44,665 nucleotides of DNA from an uncultured Lachnospiraceae bacterium. GTDB lineage: Bacteria; Bacillota; Clostridia; Lachnospirales; Lachnospiraceae. The stretch's first letter is position 1. Every line of letters starts with the position of its first letter. Where the stretch lies: the NCBI GenBank assembly GCA_947177445.1, contig CAMWUL010000022.1, positions 1 through 44,665 of the forward strand, given 5' to 3'. The notes under the pieces are model-generated. The model was not told the origin of the DNA, ran no database searches, and saw nothing but the letters and a program-made list of their open reading frames with translations. Shown here in pieces: positions 25,728 through 33,847 of the stretch. The translations under genes were made by a program, and so were the position numbers.

Positions 25728-26759
25728 CTATGGAGCAGAATTGCGGAAATGAACCTGCGTATCCAGATAAATGGTAAAGGGAATACTGCCGGGATATTGT
25801 ATTTTCTGAAAGAGAAGCTGGGCCGCGCAGGTACCCAGCTCTTTGCAGGGGATACGGACGGTGGTGAGGCTGTTCATGGGGGTATTTACAGAAGGAAGGC
25901 CGTCAAAGCCGCATACCAGAACATCCTCAGGAACCCGGAGCCCCAGCTCCGTCAGACTGTGGATAAGAACCTGTGCCAATACATCATTGGCACAAAAAAA
26001 GAGCTGGGGCAGCCGCTCTTTTTTCTGAAGCTGCTCCGTCATCCACCCGTCCTGGCTGTAATTACTGTCATCTGCAATAATGTTATAAGATTGCGTATCC
26101 ACTCCATATTCAGCGGCGGTCAGGAAAAATGCCTCATAGCGTTCACTGAAGCTGATACAGTGGCGGTTGTCGCCTACAAAGCCCATGGAGGTCAGGTGAT
26201 GCTTTTCGCAGAGGGCTGCAAGCATCTGATGCGTGCTGACTCGGTTTTCCATCAACAGCAGAGAACAGTCCAGGTTTAAGGAGCGAAAATTGATACATGC
26301 ATCGATAAACAGCACGGGAATTCCCAGAGAACAGAGCAATCTGCTGTAATCCGGCTGAAACAGTTCCAGACAGACGATGGCCTCTGTCTGATTTTTATTG
26401 AGATTGGGCGGAAGCGTCAGGGAAGCAATATCCTCTTCCGTAATGGAGTGCAGAGTAAGTGAATATCCCTTTGTGCGGATTTCCTGTTCCAGCTGAGTTA
26501 TGATGCCTGAGCCAATGTGGAAGGCATCGGGAGTCATGTGCATCACAAATGCAAAGCTTTTGGCCTGCGGGCCGGAAGCCATTGCATTAGAATAAGCAGC
26601 TGTATTTACATATTTATAATTCATTTCCTGCGCTTTTTTTAAAACCAGAGCTCTGGTTTCAGCAGAGACATTTGGCGAATTATTCAGTACTTTGGATACG
26701 GTGATTCGAGACAACTGCAGAGAATCAGCAATATCCTGAATGGTAACCTTTGTTTTCAT
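25728..26759 (-). CDS. LacI-family transcriptional regulator
   Basis: 343 residues, normal for the family. The N-terminus KVTIQDIADSLQLSRITVSK is the LacI helix-turn-helix, followed by a hinge region and a periplasmic-binding-protein-like sensor domain (AKSFAFVMHMTPDAFHIGSG to VCGFDGLPSVNTPMNSLTTV). ATG 26759 is preceded by AAGGAG with six bases; the open frame upstream is intergenic. The gene is divergent from a GH32 beta-fructosidase 79 bp away, so it most likely represses that gene and itself in response to a fructose-containing sugar. Whether it also controls the ABC operon is unknown. Confidence 0.9.
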   Translation of the reverse strand: MKTKVTIQDIADSLQLSRITVSKVLNNSPNVSAETRALVLKKAQEMNYKYVNTAAYSNAMASGPQAKSFAFVMHMTPDAFHIGSGIITQLEQEIRTKGYSLTLHSITEEDIASLTLPPNLNKNQTEAIVCLELFQPDYSRLLCSLGIPVLFIDACINFRSLNLDCSLLLMENRVSTHQMLAALCEKHHLTSMGFVGDNRHCISFSERYEAFFLTAAEYGVDTQSYNIIADDSNYSQDGWMTEQLQKKERLPQLFFCANDVLAQVLIHSLTELGLRVPEDVLVCGFDGLPSVNTPMNSLTTVRIPCKELGTCAAQLLFQKIQYPGSIPFTIYLDTQVHFRNSAP

Positions 26760-26790
26760 AAGAACTCCTTTATGAGGATTAACTGATTCT

Positions 26791-26819
26791 ATAGTATATG
26801 ATTTTATCAAAGAAAGCAA
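26791..26819 (-). promoter_or_regulatory. LacI gene promoter and candidate operator
   Basis: On the minus strand, TTGCTT (26819-26814), 17 nt, TACTAT (26796-26791). A small palindrome, TGATTTTATCA (26799-26809), sits between the boxes and could be the operator half pair. Confidence 0.5.
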
Positions 26820-26838
26820 GTGATTTAGGAGGATTTGT

Positions 26839-28323
26839 ATGGTAGGCCAAACCTTGTGGGAAGCGAGAAAGTATGAAGAGGCAATGGAGTCGGGCATCCG
26901 GAAAGAAGAGCGCCCGGCGTTTCATCTGTGCCCCAGAGTGGGATGGATGAATGACCCCAACGGTTTTTCATATTATAGGGGACAGTACCATTTATTTTAT
27001 CAATATTACCCTTATGATTCTATCTGGGGGTCGATGCATTGGGGACATGCGGTAAGCGATGATCTTCTGCATTGGACGTATCTGCCGGCGGCGCTTGCAC
27101 CGGATGCCGCTTACGACAAGGATGGGTGCTTCTCCGGAAGCGCTTTGGAATTGCCGGATGGAAGGCACCTTTTAATGTATACAGGAGTGGTAAGACAGCC
27201 TCGGCTGGAGGGCGGCTTCAGAGATATCCAGACGCAGTGCATTGCCATAGGAGACGGCAGAGACTATGAAAAATATTCGCAAAATCCTGTGTTGGACGCA
27301 GGAGATCTGCCGGAGGGAGGAAGCAGAAATGATTTCCGGGATCCCAGAATATGGGCGGAGGAGGACGGAACGTACCGCTGCGTGGTGGGAAATTGTACCA
27401 AGGATAAGGATGGCCGGATTCTGCTCTATAAGAGCCAGGACGGTATCCACTGGGATTTTTTGAGCATTCTGATAGAAAACAGAGGGCGCTTTGGGCGAAT
27501 GTGGGAATGTCCTGACTTCTTTAAATTAGACGGTAAATACGTGCTGCTTGTCAGCCCCCAGGACATGATGCCCAAAGGATTTGAATATCATAACGGGAAT
27601 GGTACATTGTGCCTGATTGGTGACTTTGATAAGGAAACAAACACCTTTACGGAGGAGCAGGATCAGGCAATCGATTACGGAATTGATTTTTATGCATCTC
27701 AGACGATTGCCGCGCCGGATGGCAGACGGATCATGATAGGCTGGATGCAGAATTGGGATACCTGTAATCTCAGGGATTCGGAGCATTCATGGTTTGGACA
27801 GATGAGTCTTCCGCGGGAGCTGTCCATAGAACAGGGACGTCTGTATCAGAGACCGGTCAGAGAGCTGGAAAAATTGCGGGAGAACGAGGTTCGATTTGAC
27901 AATGTGAAATTTGAAGGAATTACCCGGATGGACGGAATCAGCGGCAGAAGGATCGACATGGAGGTAACACTTCACATGCAGGAAGGAGAAAAAACACTTC
28001 AGAAATTTGCCATTCGTTTTGCCCAGGATGACATATGTCATACCGCTGTCAGCTTCCGGCCTTATGAATCTCTGCTGAAGGTGGATCGGAAATTTTCAGG
28101 CTCCAGAAGAGCGTACATACATCAGAGAAGGAGCCTGGTTCATGTAAAGGAAGGAGATTTGAAGCTCAGGATCATACTGGACCGTTTCAGTGCGGAGGTG
28201 TTTGTAAACGATGGAGAACAGGTGCTTACCATAACCTTTTATACTGAGCAGTCCGCAGATGGAATTTCCTTTTTTGCGGATGGCGAGGCGGTAATGGACG
28301 TGCTGAAATATGATCTGAAGTAA
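26839..28323 (+). CDS. Intracellular GH32 beta-fructofuranosidase / sucrose-6-phosphate hydrolase type
   Basis: 494 residues, no signal peptide, typical GH32 length. All catalytic motifs are present: WMNDPNG with nucleophile D39, FRDP with stabiliser D168, and ECPD with acid/base E223. The C-terminal beta-sandwich ends near 490 (AEVFVNDGEQVLTITFYTEQ). It hydrolyses terminal beta-fructosyl bonds in sucrose, sucrose phosphate or fructo-oligosaccharides in the cytoplasm. TTAGGAGGA precedes ATG 26839. It is divergent from the LacI gene. A second copy at 41426, about 70% identical by eye, belongs to the raffinose operon, so the two enzymes likely serve different sugars or conditions. Confidence 0.92.
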   Translation: MVGQTLWEARKYEEAMESGIRKEERPAFHLCPRVGWMNDPNGFSYYRGQYHLFYQYYPYDSIWGSMHWGHAVSDDLLHWTYLPAALAPDAAYDKDGCFSGSALELPDGRHLLMYTGVVRQPRLEGGFRDIQTQCIAIGDGRDYEKYSQNPVLDAGDLPEGGSRNDFRDPRIWAEEDGTYRCVVGNCTKDKDGRILLYKSQDGIHWDFLSILIENRGRFGRMWECPDFFKLDGKYVLLVSPQDMMPKGFEYHNGNGTLCLIGDFDKETNTFTEEQDQAIDYGIDFYASQTIAAPDGRRIMIGWMQNWDTCNLRDSEHSWFGQMSLPRELSIEQGRLYQRPVRELEKLRENEVRFDNVKFEGITRMDGISGRRIDMEVTLHMQEGEKTLQKFAIRFAQDDICHTAVSFRPYESLLKVDRKFSGSRRAYIHQRRSLVHVKEGDLKLRIILDRFSAEVFVNDGEQVLTITFYTEQSADGISFFADGEAVMDVLKYDLK

Positions 28324-28407
28324 TCTATTCTGCGGGCTGTATTCCCGGGCATGTCAAAAGCCGCAACCGGAACAGGCGTTATAAGAAAAAATTGGAGGAG
28401 GACAGAC

Positions 28408-29436
28408 ATGGAAAGCATTCATCTGATCCAGGACATCAAAACCTTTGCATTTTCCGCCGAAAACCCCACAGGGACAAGAGGCGGAGGCTCCCGAGGCGGG
28501 GACTGTACCAAGCTCCGCCCCTGCATCGATATCCACCCCGGCGAGACCGTTATCCTGGTGGACACCGATGGGCCGGGAATGATTCAGAATATCTGGTTTA
28601 CTGGATATGTAGGCCACAGCTTCATCCTGCGGATCTACTGGGAGGGGGATGAAACCCCGTCTGTGGAAGCGCCCATATCGGCTTTCTTTGGCTGCGCCTA
28701 CGATGAGAACTTTGAAGACTGGGAGGGCAGATACCCCATCTTGAATTCCGCCAAGATTCTGGTGGCCCCCGGGAGAGGCCTGAACTGCTACTGGGAGATG
28801 CCTTTCCGAAAGCACTGCCGGATTACCATGGAAAACCGCAGCAAGGAGGACAAGACCCTCTTCTATATGATAACGGGATGCTACATGGACTTGCTCGAAA
28901 ATATCGGCTATTTCCACGCGTCCTACCGTCAGGAGCACCCCGTGCAAAAGGGCCGCTCCTACACAGTCATAGACAATATCAAAGGAAAGGGCCAGTTCAT
29001 GGGCCTGACCCTGGCAGCGGGCATGAATGGCAACAATACCTGCTGGGTAGAGGGGGAGGCCCGGATGTACATCGATGGCGACAGATACCCGTCCATCCAC
29101 TATACCGGCACGGAGGACTATTTCGGGGGCGCCTACGGCTTTGGCAACGACATCTACCTGAAGAGATACCACACCTACAGCGGCCTCTACGCCGGGATGT
29201 TCGCCATTCTGGGGGACAATTCTGCCTTTTACAACGGCCAGCAGCGATTCCTGCTGTACCGTTTCCATGTGCCGGATCCTATCCACTTCGAGACCAGATT
29301 CCGGATGACTTTGGACAATCTGGGCTGGACCGGCCCCAGGTATGATGACTACACATCGGTAGCGTTCTGGTATCAGACGCTGCCTCATGAACCGCTAAAG
29401 CCCCTGCCACAGGATGCAGATATGGTGATGAAGTAA
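28408..29436 (+). CDS. GH172 (DUF2961) enzyme, difructose dianhydride I hydrolase or furanosidase type
   Basis: 342 residues. The DUF2961/GH172 signature is clear: TRGGGSRGGDCTKLRPCIDI, DTDGPGMIQNIWFTGYVG, and TGTEDYF (233-239) with E236 at the position of the expected nucleophile, then FGGAYGFGNDIYLKRY. Characterised GH172 enzymes act on difructose dianhydride I, alpha-fructofuranosides or alpha-D-arabinofuranosides. There is no signal peptide, so it is cytoplasmic. GGAGGAGGACAG precedes ATG 28408. Position after a LacI-controlled GH32 supports use of difructose anhydrides or fructans. The third codon positions are much richer in C than in neighbouring genes, hinting at separate origin. Confidence 0.88.
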   Translation: MESIHLIQDIKTFAFSAENPTGTRGGGSRGGDCTKLRPCIDIHPGETVILVDTDGPGMIQNIWFTGYVGHSFILRIYWEGDETPSVEAPISAFFGCAYDENFEDWEGRYPILNSAKILVAPGRGLNCYWEMPFRKHCRITMENRSKEDKTLFYMITGCYMDLLENIGYFHASYRQEHPVQKGRSYTVIDNIKGKGQFMGLTLAAGMNGNNTCWVEGEARMYIDGDRYPSIHYTGTEDYFGGAYGFGNDIYLKRYHTYSGLYAGMFAILGDNSAFYNGQQRFLLYRFHVPDPIHFETRFRMTLDNLGWTGPRYDDYTSVAFWYQTLPHEPLKPLPQDADMVMK

Positions 29437-29437
29437 A

Positions 29438-29620
29438 AACTTTCGCCCGGTAGCCAGTTTTACCGCTGCCATGGAAGGTTTCAAGGAGGGGATCAAATGG
29501 CTGCATTCTCTGGCGGAGCAGGGACTGATTGATCCGGAGTGCTATACTCATGAATGGTCCCAGTATGTGGCAAAGGGCAAGGCGCACCGCTATGACGTGT
29601 TCTTCAGCTGTGGCGGATGC
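29438..29620 (+). pseudogene. Fragment of an extracellular solute-binding protein
   Basis: A frame starting almost immediately after the GH172 stop reads SFTAAMEGFKEGIKWLHSL, AEQGLIDPECYTHEWSQYVA and KGKAHRYDVFFSC. This is the middle of a LipO/YtcQ-type sugar-binding protein (FxxGLxWLxxLxxxGLIDPExFT...). It has no start, no signal peptide and no C-terminal half. It is a deletion relic, probably of a binding protein once linked to the GH172 gene. Confidence 0.65.
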
Positions 29621-29665
29621 GCATATATAGTGCGTTCGGAAATCAAATTTGCTATTTGGGTAGAA

Positions 29666-29705
29666 AATAGAGACAGGCTGCGGGCAGATGCAGTCTGTCT
29701 CTATT
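29666..29705 (-). terminator. Terminator hairpin for the GH43-like gene
   Basis: AATAGAGACAG (29666-29676) and CTGTCTCTATT (29695-29705) are a perfect 11-bp inverted repeat, with a further CTGC/GCAG pair inside the loop. Read on the minus strand the hairpin is followed by TTCTACCC, a short T-containing tail. It lies four bases after the stop of the minus-strand gene and may also stop transcription from GH172. Confidence 0.65.
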
Positions 29706-29709
29706 CCGG

Positions 29710-31071
29710 TTATTTCCATTTATCCTGCCAGCGCAGCCGGGGCTTACCGTCAATAAACTCAATGGGAAGCCACACATAGTCTGCGATCTGGGTCCGGGCC
29801 GTTTCCAGCTTATTTGCGGCGTACATTTCCCTGCGTTCTTCTTCCGTGGCCTTGTAGTGCCCGGAATCATAGCTGCCTGCTATTACCCGGGTAAACAGGT
29901 CGGCGACACGGGCATCCACATGGTATTCCGGAAGCCAGCGGTCCGCCATGGCCACGAAACGGTCCGTGCCCTCTATCCGGAATATTTTTGAAATCTGGCT
30001 GTTGAAGGAGGCCCGGGAATCGTCGTCTATATGAGGATCACCCAGACTGGTAAATGCGCTGTCCCAGCGATCGGCCCGGGCGCTGTCAGATTGATTGGGG
30101 ACATATCCTGTCATGCCGCTGGTGAGCATGTATTTTTTTCCGTCAGCCTCAAAGAGTGCCGGGGCTTCCCGGGTGAAGGGCGGATGCAGACCGGGGTAGC
30201 TTCTGGCGATTTCTTTCTCCGCGTGGAGATAGTCATCTGTCAGCGCCATGCAGAGAATCATGGTGTGATCTGCATCGAAGTAAAGGTAGCCCTTTTTGTC
30301 AGAACTGTCGGCGATCAGATCAAAATCCCCTGCTTTATAGCCGCCGGGGCAATAATGCGCCTCTTTCATTTCATAGGGTCCCAGCAGACGGTCCGCCTGC
30401 CAGATGGTAAACGCAGCCTCCGGACCCGATATCTTGATCCAACAGACATATTTCCCGGTTTTTTCGCATTTCAGAATATGGGGCCGGTCTACATATTTGG
30501 TGGGAAACAGCGGGGAGTTGGGATCCTCCAGTACCGGCGGAATTAAAAACCCTAAGTCTGTCCAGTTGCACAGATCCGTAGAAGAGTAAACCTTGAGTCC
30601 CCAGGTCCAGATACCGCATTTTCCGTCGGTGTGTTCCTTGTTTTCCCCATACCAGTAGTAAACGCCGTCCTCATAAAATACTGCGCCGCCGTGGGCCTGA
30701 ATACGCTCACCCCTGGTGTCCAGCCATGGCTGGCCGGGATAGATGGCATCCTGCCTATGTGTTTCCGGAGCGGGGGCTTTCGCTTTGTCGGCAGCGTCCA
30801 GGACGCGGAAATACTCGATCAGCTTTGCCTCGCCGGGACTGATGGCATTTTCCGGAGTGTTCAGGGCGTTGAGGGCATCATCCAGCTTGGGCAGAAGCTC
30901 GCTGCCCCCGGGCAGCCGGGAATAGTGTACCAGCTGTTCCACGGAAAGCTGCCTCGCCTGGGGATTGTTCTCGGCCATCTTTCGCATGCCGGGGAGCATC
31001 TGGTCGAAAAGGGCGGCAGCCTGTTCGTTTTCCAGAAGGTGTTCGATTTTCATGCTGATATTGTAGATCAT
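29710..31071 (-). CDS. GH43_24-like glycoside hydrolase (exo-beta-1,3-galactanase type)
   Basis: 453 residues, no signal peptide. The first 110 residues are helical (LENEQAAALFDQMLPGMRKM, ALNALNTPENAISPGEAKLI) and resemble extra helical modules of gut enzymes. The propeller then begins IQAHGGAVFYEDGVYYWYGE, where ordinary GH43 enzymes have the catalytic base Asp; subfamily 24 lacks it in the same way. The acid is likely the Glu of REAPALFEADGKKYMLTSGM, and GYVPNQSDSARADRW is the subfamily-like C-terminal part. Subfamily 24 members remove galactose from beta-1,3-galactan of arabinogalactan. ATG 31071 follows GGAGGG with six bases. It is transcribed alone from a good promoter. Subfamily assignment is by motif only. 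Confidence 0.75.
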   Translation of the reverse strand: MIYNISMKIEHLLENEQAAALFDQMLPGMRKMAENNPQARQLSVEQLVHYSRLPGGSELLPKLDDALNALNTPENAISPGEAKLIEYFRVLDAADKAKAPAPETHRQDAIYPGQPWLDTRGERIQAHGGAVFYEDGVYYWYGENKEHTDGKCGIWTWGLKVYSSTDLCNWTDLGFLIPPVLEDPNSPLFPTKYVDRPHILKCEKTGKYVCWIKISGPEAAFTIWQADRLLGPYEMKEAHYCPGGYKAGDFDLIADSSDKKGYLYFDADHTMILCMALTDDYLHAEKEIARSYPGLHPPFTREAPALFEADGKKYMLTSGMTGYVPNQSDSARADRWDSAFTSLGDPHIDDDSRASFNSQISKIFRIEGTDRFVAMADRWLPEYHVDARVADLFTRVIAGSYDSGHYKATEEERREMYAANKLETARTQIADYVWLPIEFIDGKPRLRWQDKWK

Positions 31072-31112
31072 GTTTTTCCCTCCATCTGACGCATTTTGTT
31101 CTGAATAATGTA

Positions 31113-31141
31113 ATTGTAGAAGGGATTTCGGGAAATGTAAA
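31113..31141 (-). promoter_or_regulatory. Promoter of the GH43-like gene
   Basis: On the minus strand TTTACA (31141-31136), 17 nt, TACAAT (31118-31113), about 42 nt before the start codon. Confidence 0.65.
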
Positions 31142-31142
31142 G

Positions 31143-31170
31143 CAAGATATTCGCGTTATATACAAGATAT
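31143..31170 (-). promoter_or_regulatory. Direct repeat next to the -35 box, candidate AraC-type activator site
   Basis: CAAGATATT occurs at 31143-31151 and 31162-31170, 19 bp apart, about two helical turns, and ends one base from the -35 box of the GH43-like promoter. Tandem half sites abutting -35 are the usual layout for AraC/XylS activators. Confidence 0.5.
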
Positions 31171-31220
31171 TGTGTTACTTTTCACGGGTAGGGGCCGCCA
31201 GGCGTTTGGTATAAAGATAA

Positions 31221-31249
31221 TTGACAAAATGAAGAACTGCTTTGATAAT
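31221..31249 (+). promoter_or_regulatory. Promoter of the Nudix-GH105 operon
   Basis: TTGACA (31221-31226), 17 nt, GATAAT (31244-31249). Transcription would begin near 31256, leaving a purine-rich leader of about 115 nt. Confidence 0.7.
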
Positions 31250-31370
31250 AGAGTAAAGAGAAACGCATGAAATAGAGAAATAATAAAAGAAAAGTAGAGA
31301 GAAACATTAAAAGAAACATAAAAGAAAAACCAGAGGATTGGGAAGAAAGGGCAGGAAGAAAGGACACGAT

Positions 31371-32006
31371 ATGACAATAAAGGACAGAGACGACCTTGCC
31401 TGGGAAGAGGTCAGTACAGAGCATATTATTCAGGATGAATGGATTGACTTGAGAAGGTCTTCATATCGTCTTCCGGACGGGACCGTGTTTGAACCTTTTT
31501 ACACCTACAGCCGCAAGGATTATGTAGTCATTGTGGCATCTGACTGCGACAGAAATTATCTCTGTGTAAGGCAGTTCAGGCAGGGAATTGGGGAGGTCAC
31601 CACCGAGTTTCCGGCGGGAGGGCTGGAGGGGCTTGAGGGGAAAGAACACAATGTCTGCGGCGAAGATGCCGGCGGTCAGGACAGGCATTTTGAGGATGCC
31701 CTGGCCGCCGCCAAAAGGGAGCTTATGGAAGAGACCGGATACTCGTCGGAGGAATGGACGCATCTGATCACGATTCCTTCCCATGCCACCATAGCGGACA
31801 ACTACGCTCATGTATATATGGCGAAAAACTGCCATAAGGCAGGCGGACAAAGCCTGGACGAGACGGAGTTTATAAATGTGGAGCTTCATACGGAGGGAGA
31901 GATCCGGGAATTGATCGGATCCGGGAGATTTCAGCAGGCGGTTCATGTGATGGCCTGGCTGTTGGCACAGGAAGCGGATCAGAAGGGAGTTGTTCATGAA
32001 GCTTGA
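31371..32006 (+). CDS. Nudix hydrolase, ADP-ribose pyrophosphatase-like
   Basis: 211 residues. A complete Nudix box is present, GQDRHFEDALAAAKRELM plus EETGY, matching Gx5Ex7REUxEExGU; it binds Mg2+ and cleaves nucleoside diphosphate-linked compounds. The protein begins with the ADPR-pyrophosphatase-like region WEEVSTEHIIQDEWIDLRRS and has the EFPAGG turn. About 18 extra residues (LEGLEGKEHNVCGEDAGG) separate that turn from the box, longer than normal. ATG 31371 follows GAAAGGA. The 3' end overlaps GH105 by 11 bp, so the two are co-translated, which is unusual for a housekeeping Nudix gene and a sugar hydrolase. The substrate is unknown. Confidence 0.85.
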   Translation: MTIKDRDDLAWEEVSTEHIIQDEWIDLRRSSYRLPDGTVFEPFYTYSRKDYVVIVASDCDRNYLCVRQFRQGIGEVTTEFPAGGLEGLEGKEHNVCGEDAGGQDRHFEDALAAAKRELMEETGYSSEEWTHLITIPSHATIADNYAHVYMAKNCHKAGGQSLDETEFINVELHTEGEIRELIGSGRFQQAVHVMAWLLAQEADQKGVVHEA

Positions 32007-33027
32007 ATATGACAGAGAACAGGTGGAAGAGGCTGTTCACAGAATCGTGATAAGGACCATGCAGATGGATCTGACCTGGGACTGGCCCTGCGGCGTAGCT
32101 TACTATGGCGTTGCCGCGGCCTATGAAAGAACGGGAAAAAAGGAATATCTGGAGCTGCTGCAGGCAAGGGTGGATGAGCTGATTTCTCTGGGGCTTCCGG
32201 AAACCTGGACGGTGAATACCTGTGCCATGGGGCATTGTCTGATGACGTTGTATGAGGCGGGCGGGCAGCCCCGGTACAGGGAGCTTTTGAGAAGCAAGAT
32301 AGAGTATTTGCGGACAGAGGCGATGCGTTTCGGAAATCATGTGCTGCAGCATACGGTGTCTCCCCAAAATGATTTTCCGGAGCAGGCATGGGCGGATACC
32401 CTGTTTATGGCGGCATATTTGATGCTGCGTTATGGGGTGGCTGAGGAAGATACGGAATTGATTCAGGATGCCCTGAACCAGTGGTACTGGCATATCAATT
32501 ATCTGCAGGATCCGGAAAGCGCATTTTTTTATCATGGCTATGACAACATATCGAAAGGGCATATGTCCGGGATTTATTGGGGCCGGGCCAATGCCTGGGC
32601 AGCCTATACCATGTCACGGGTGGGAAGAATTCTGCCGAAATGCTATCTGTATCCGGAGTATATGGATATCAGCGGTTCCTTGAATGAGCAGCTGTCCGCA
32701 TTGAAAATGGTACAGACAGAAAGCGGGCTGTGGAGGACGGTTCTGGATGATGAAGATTCCTATGAGGAGATATCGGCTTCCGCAGGCATAGCGGCGGCAA
32801 TGGTGCACAACGACAATCCGCTTCACGCCCGGTATGTGAACCGGGCCCTGAAGGGAATTCTGGACAATGTGGGAAACGATGGAAAGGTGAGAAATGTATC
32901 CGGCGGCACCGCTGTGATGAGGGACATAGAGGGATACAGGGGAATTTCCAGAAGGTGGATCCAGGGCTGGGGTCAGGGACTGGCGCTTGCATTTCTCTGC
33001 GCGGTTTTGGGCTGCGGGGCGTCCTGA
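31996..33027 (+). CDS. GH105 unsaturated rhamnogalacturonyl hydrolase
   Basis: 343 residues with the (alpha/alpha)6-barrel signature of YteR/YesR: DLTWDWPCGVAYYGVAAAYE, WTVNTCAMGHCLMTLYEAGG, WADTLFMAAYLMLRYG with D134 as catalytic acid, and GRANAWAAYTMSRVGRILPK. It removes the unsaturated galacturonyl group from oligosaccharides made by rhamnogalacturonan lyases, matching the PL11 gene 20 kb to the left. No signal peptide; it works in the cytoplasm. ATG 31996 lies inside the end of the Nudix gene. The last 55 bp overlap the convergent phosphopantetheinyl transferase gene. Confidence 0.9.
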   Translation: MKLEYDREQVEEAVHRIVIRTMQMDLTWDWPCGVAYYGVAAAYERTGKKEYLELLQARVDELISLGLPETWTVNTCAMGHCLMTLYEAGGQPRYRELLRSKIEYLRTEAMRFGNHVLQHTVSPQNDFPEQAWADTLFMAAYLMLRYGVAEEDTELIQDALNQWYWHINYLQDPESAFFYHGYDNISKGHMSGIYWGRANAWAAYTMSRVGRILPKCYLYPEYMDISGSLNEQLSALKMVQTESGLWRTVLDDEDSYEEISASAGIAAAMVHNDNPLHARYVNRALKGILDNVGNDGKVRNVSGGTAVMRDIEGYRGISRRWIQGWGQGLALAFLCAVLGCGAS

Positions 33028-33674
33028 GGATCAAGGACAAGATACTGTATCTCTTCCTGCTGTGCCTGGGTGCAGAGGCAGATGTAGTATTGCCCTGCCC
33101 GGTATTCTGCAAGGCGGAAATGCTGCCTGGTGATACTTTGCGAAAGGTGAGCCTCTGACGGGGTAAGCCGGATGGCAAAGCTGTCCGGGGCGGTGTGGAA
33201 GCCGGTGCCCAATGCCTTTACGAAAGCTTCCTTGGCGGGCCAGAGCCGGTTCAGGGCTTCCCGGCGGTCAGTCTCGGAAAGGCTTTCCAGGAAGAAGACC
33301 TCATCGGGACTGAAAAATCTGCGGGCAATTTTCATGGTGCATCGCGGTTCCTCCACATCCACGCCCAAGGGCGAGTCTCCCAGGGCGCAGACCACCAGCA
33401 TTCCGCTGTGGCTGAGAGAAAAATGCGGAGAGGGTCTGTGGGCCAGCATGGGCTTTCCCCACTGATTTTCCGTAAAAATCTGTTGCTCCCGGGGAATGCC
33501 CTCCAGAGACAGGGCATATCCCAAAAGCCACCCTGCGGCGGCGGTGCGGGCTCCGGCCTGGGGGATGGCGGAAAGGGCGCGGCTCCTGCGCTTTGCGGGG
33601 AGCAGTGGGAGCCATTGTTTCCAGCGGTCATTTTCCAGGTAAGGCTGTATATTAAAAACATATAATTTGATCAT
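32973..33674 (-). CDS. 4'-phosphopantetheinyl transferase, Sfp type
   Basis: 233 residues. The motifs HFSLSHSGMLVVCALG, GVDVEE and WPAKEAFVKALGTG identify an Sfp-type enzyme, which moves phosphopantetheine from CoA to the Ser of carrier proteins. D in GVDVE and E in KEA bind Mg2+. Sfp-type rather than AcpS-type enzymes usually serve peptide or polyketide synthases, but no synthase is present in this window, so the target lies elsewhere. GAGG precedes ATG 33674 by seven bases. The C-terminal tail (PQDAPQPKTAQRNASASP) lies in the part that overlaps the GH105 gene and may be a late extension. Confidence 0.88.
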   Translation of the reverse strand: MIKLYVFNIQPYLENDRWKQWLPLLPAKRRSRALSAIPQAGARTAAAGWLLGYALSLEGIPREQQIFTENQWGKPMLAHRPSPHFSLSHSGMLVVCALGDSPLGVDVEEPRCTMKIARRFFSPDEVFFLESLSETDRREALNRLWPAKEAFVKALGTGFHTAPDSFAIRLTPSEAHLSQSITRQHFRLAEYRAGQYYICLCTQAQQEEIQYLVLDPQDAPQPKTAQRNASASP

Positions 33675-33847
33675 GGAGATTCCTCATGCCTGTGGCTTTT
33701 TGCTTTGGACAGCGGTTGTCTGCAATATTCTGCTGTATTCAGTTTAATACGGGGACTGCCGCATTTCAAGCCTGTCAGCTCAAATTCTCATGCAGGCATG
33801 GAATACGGCAACCTGTAATTTTGAAAATCCGGAAGGGATGTTCTGCA

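Noticed and set aside
28354..29388. Open frame of about 344 residues opposite GH172
   Set aside because: It comes from the strong third-position C bias of GH172 and shows no protein family features.
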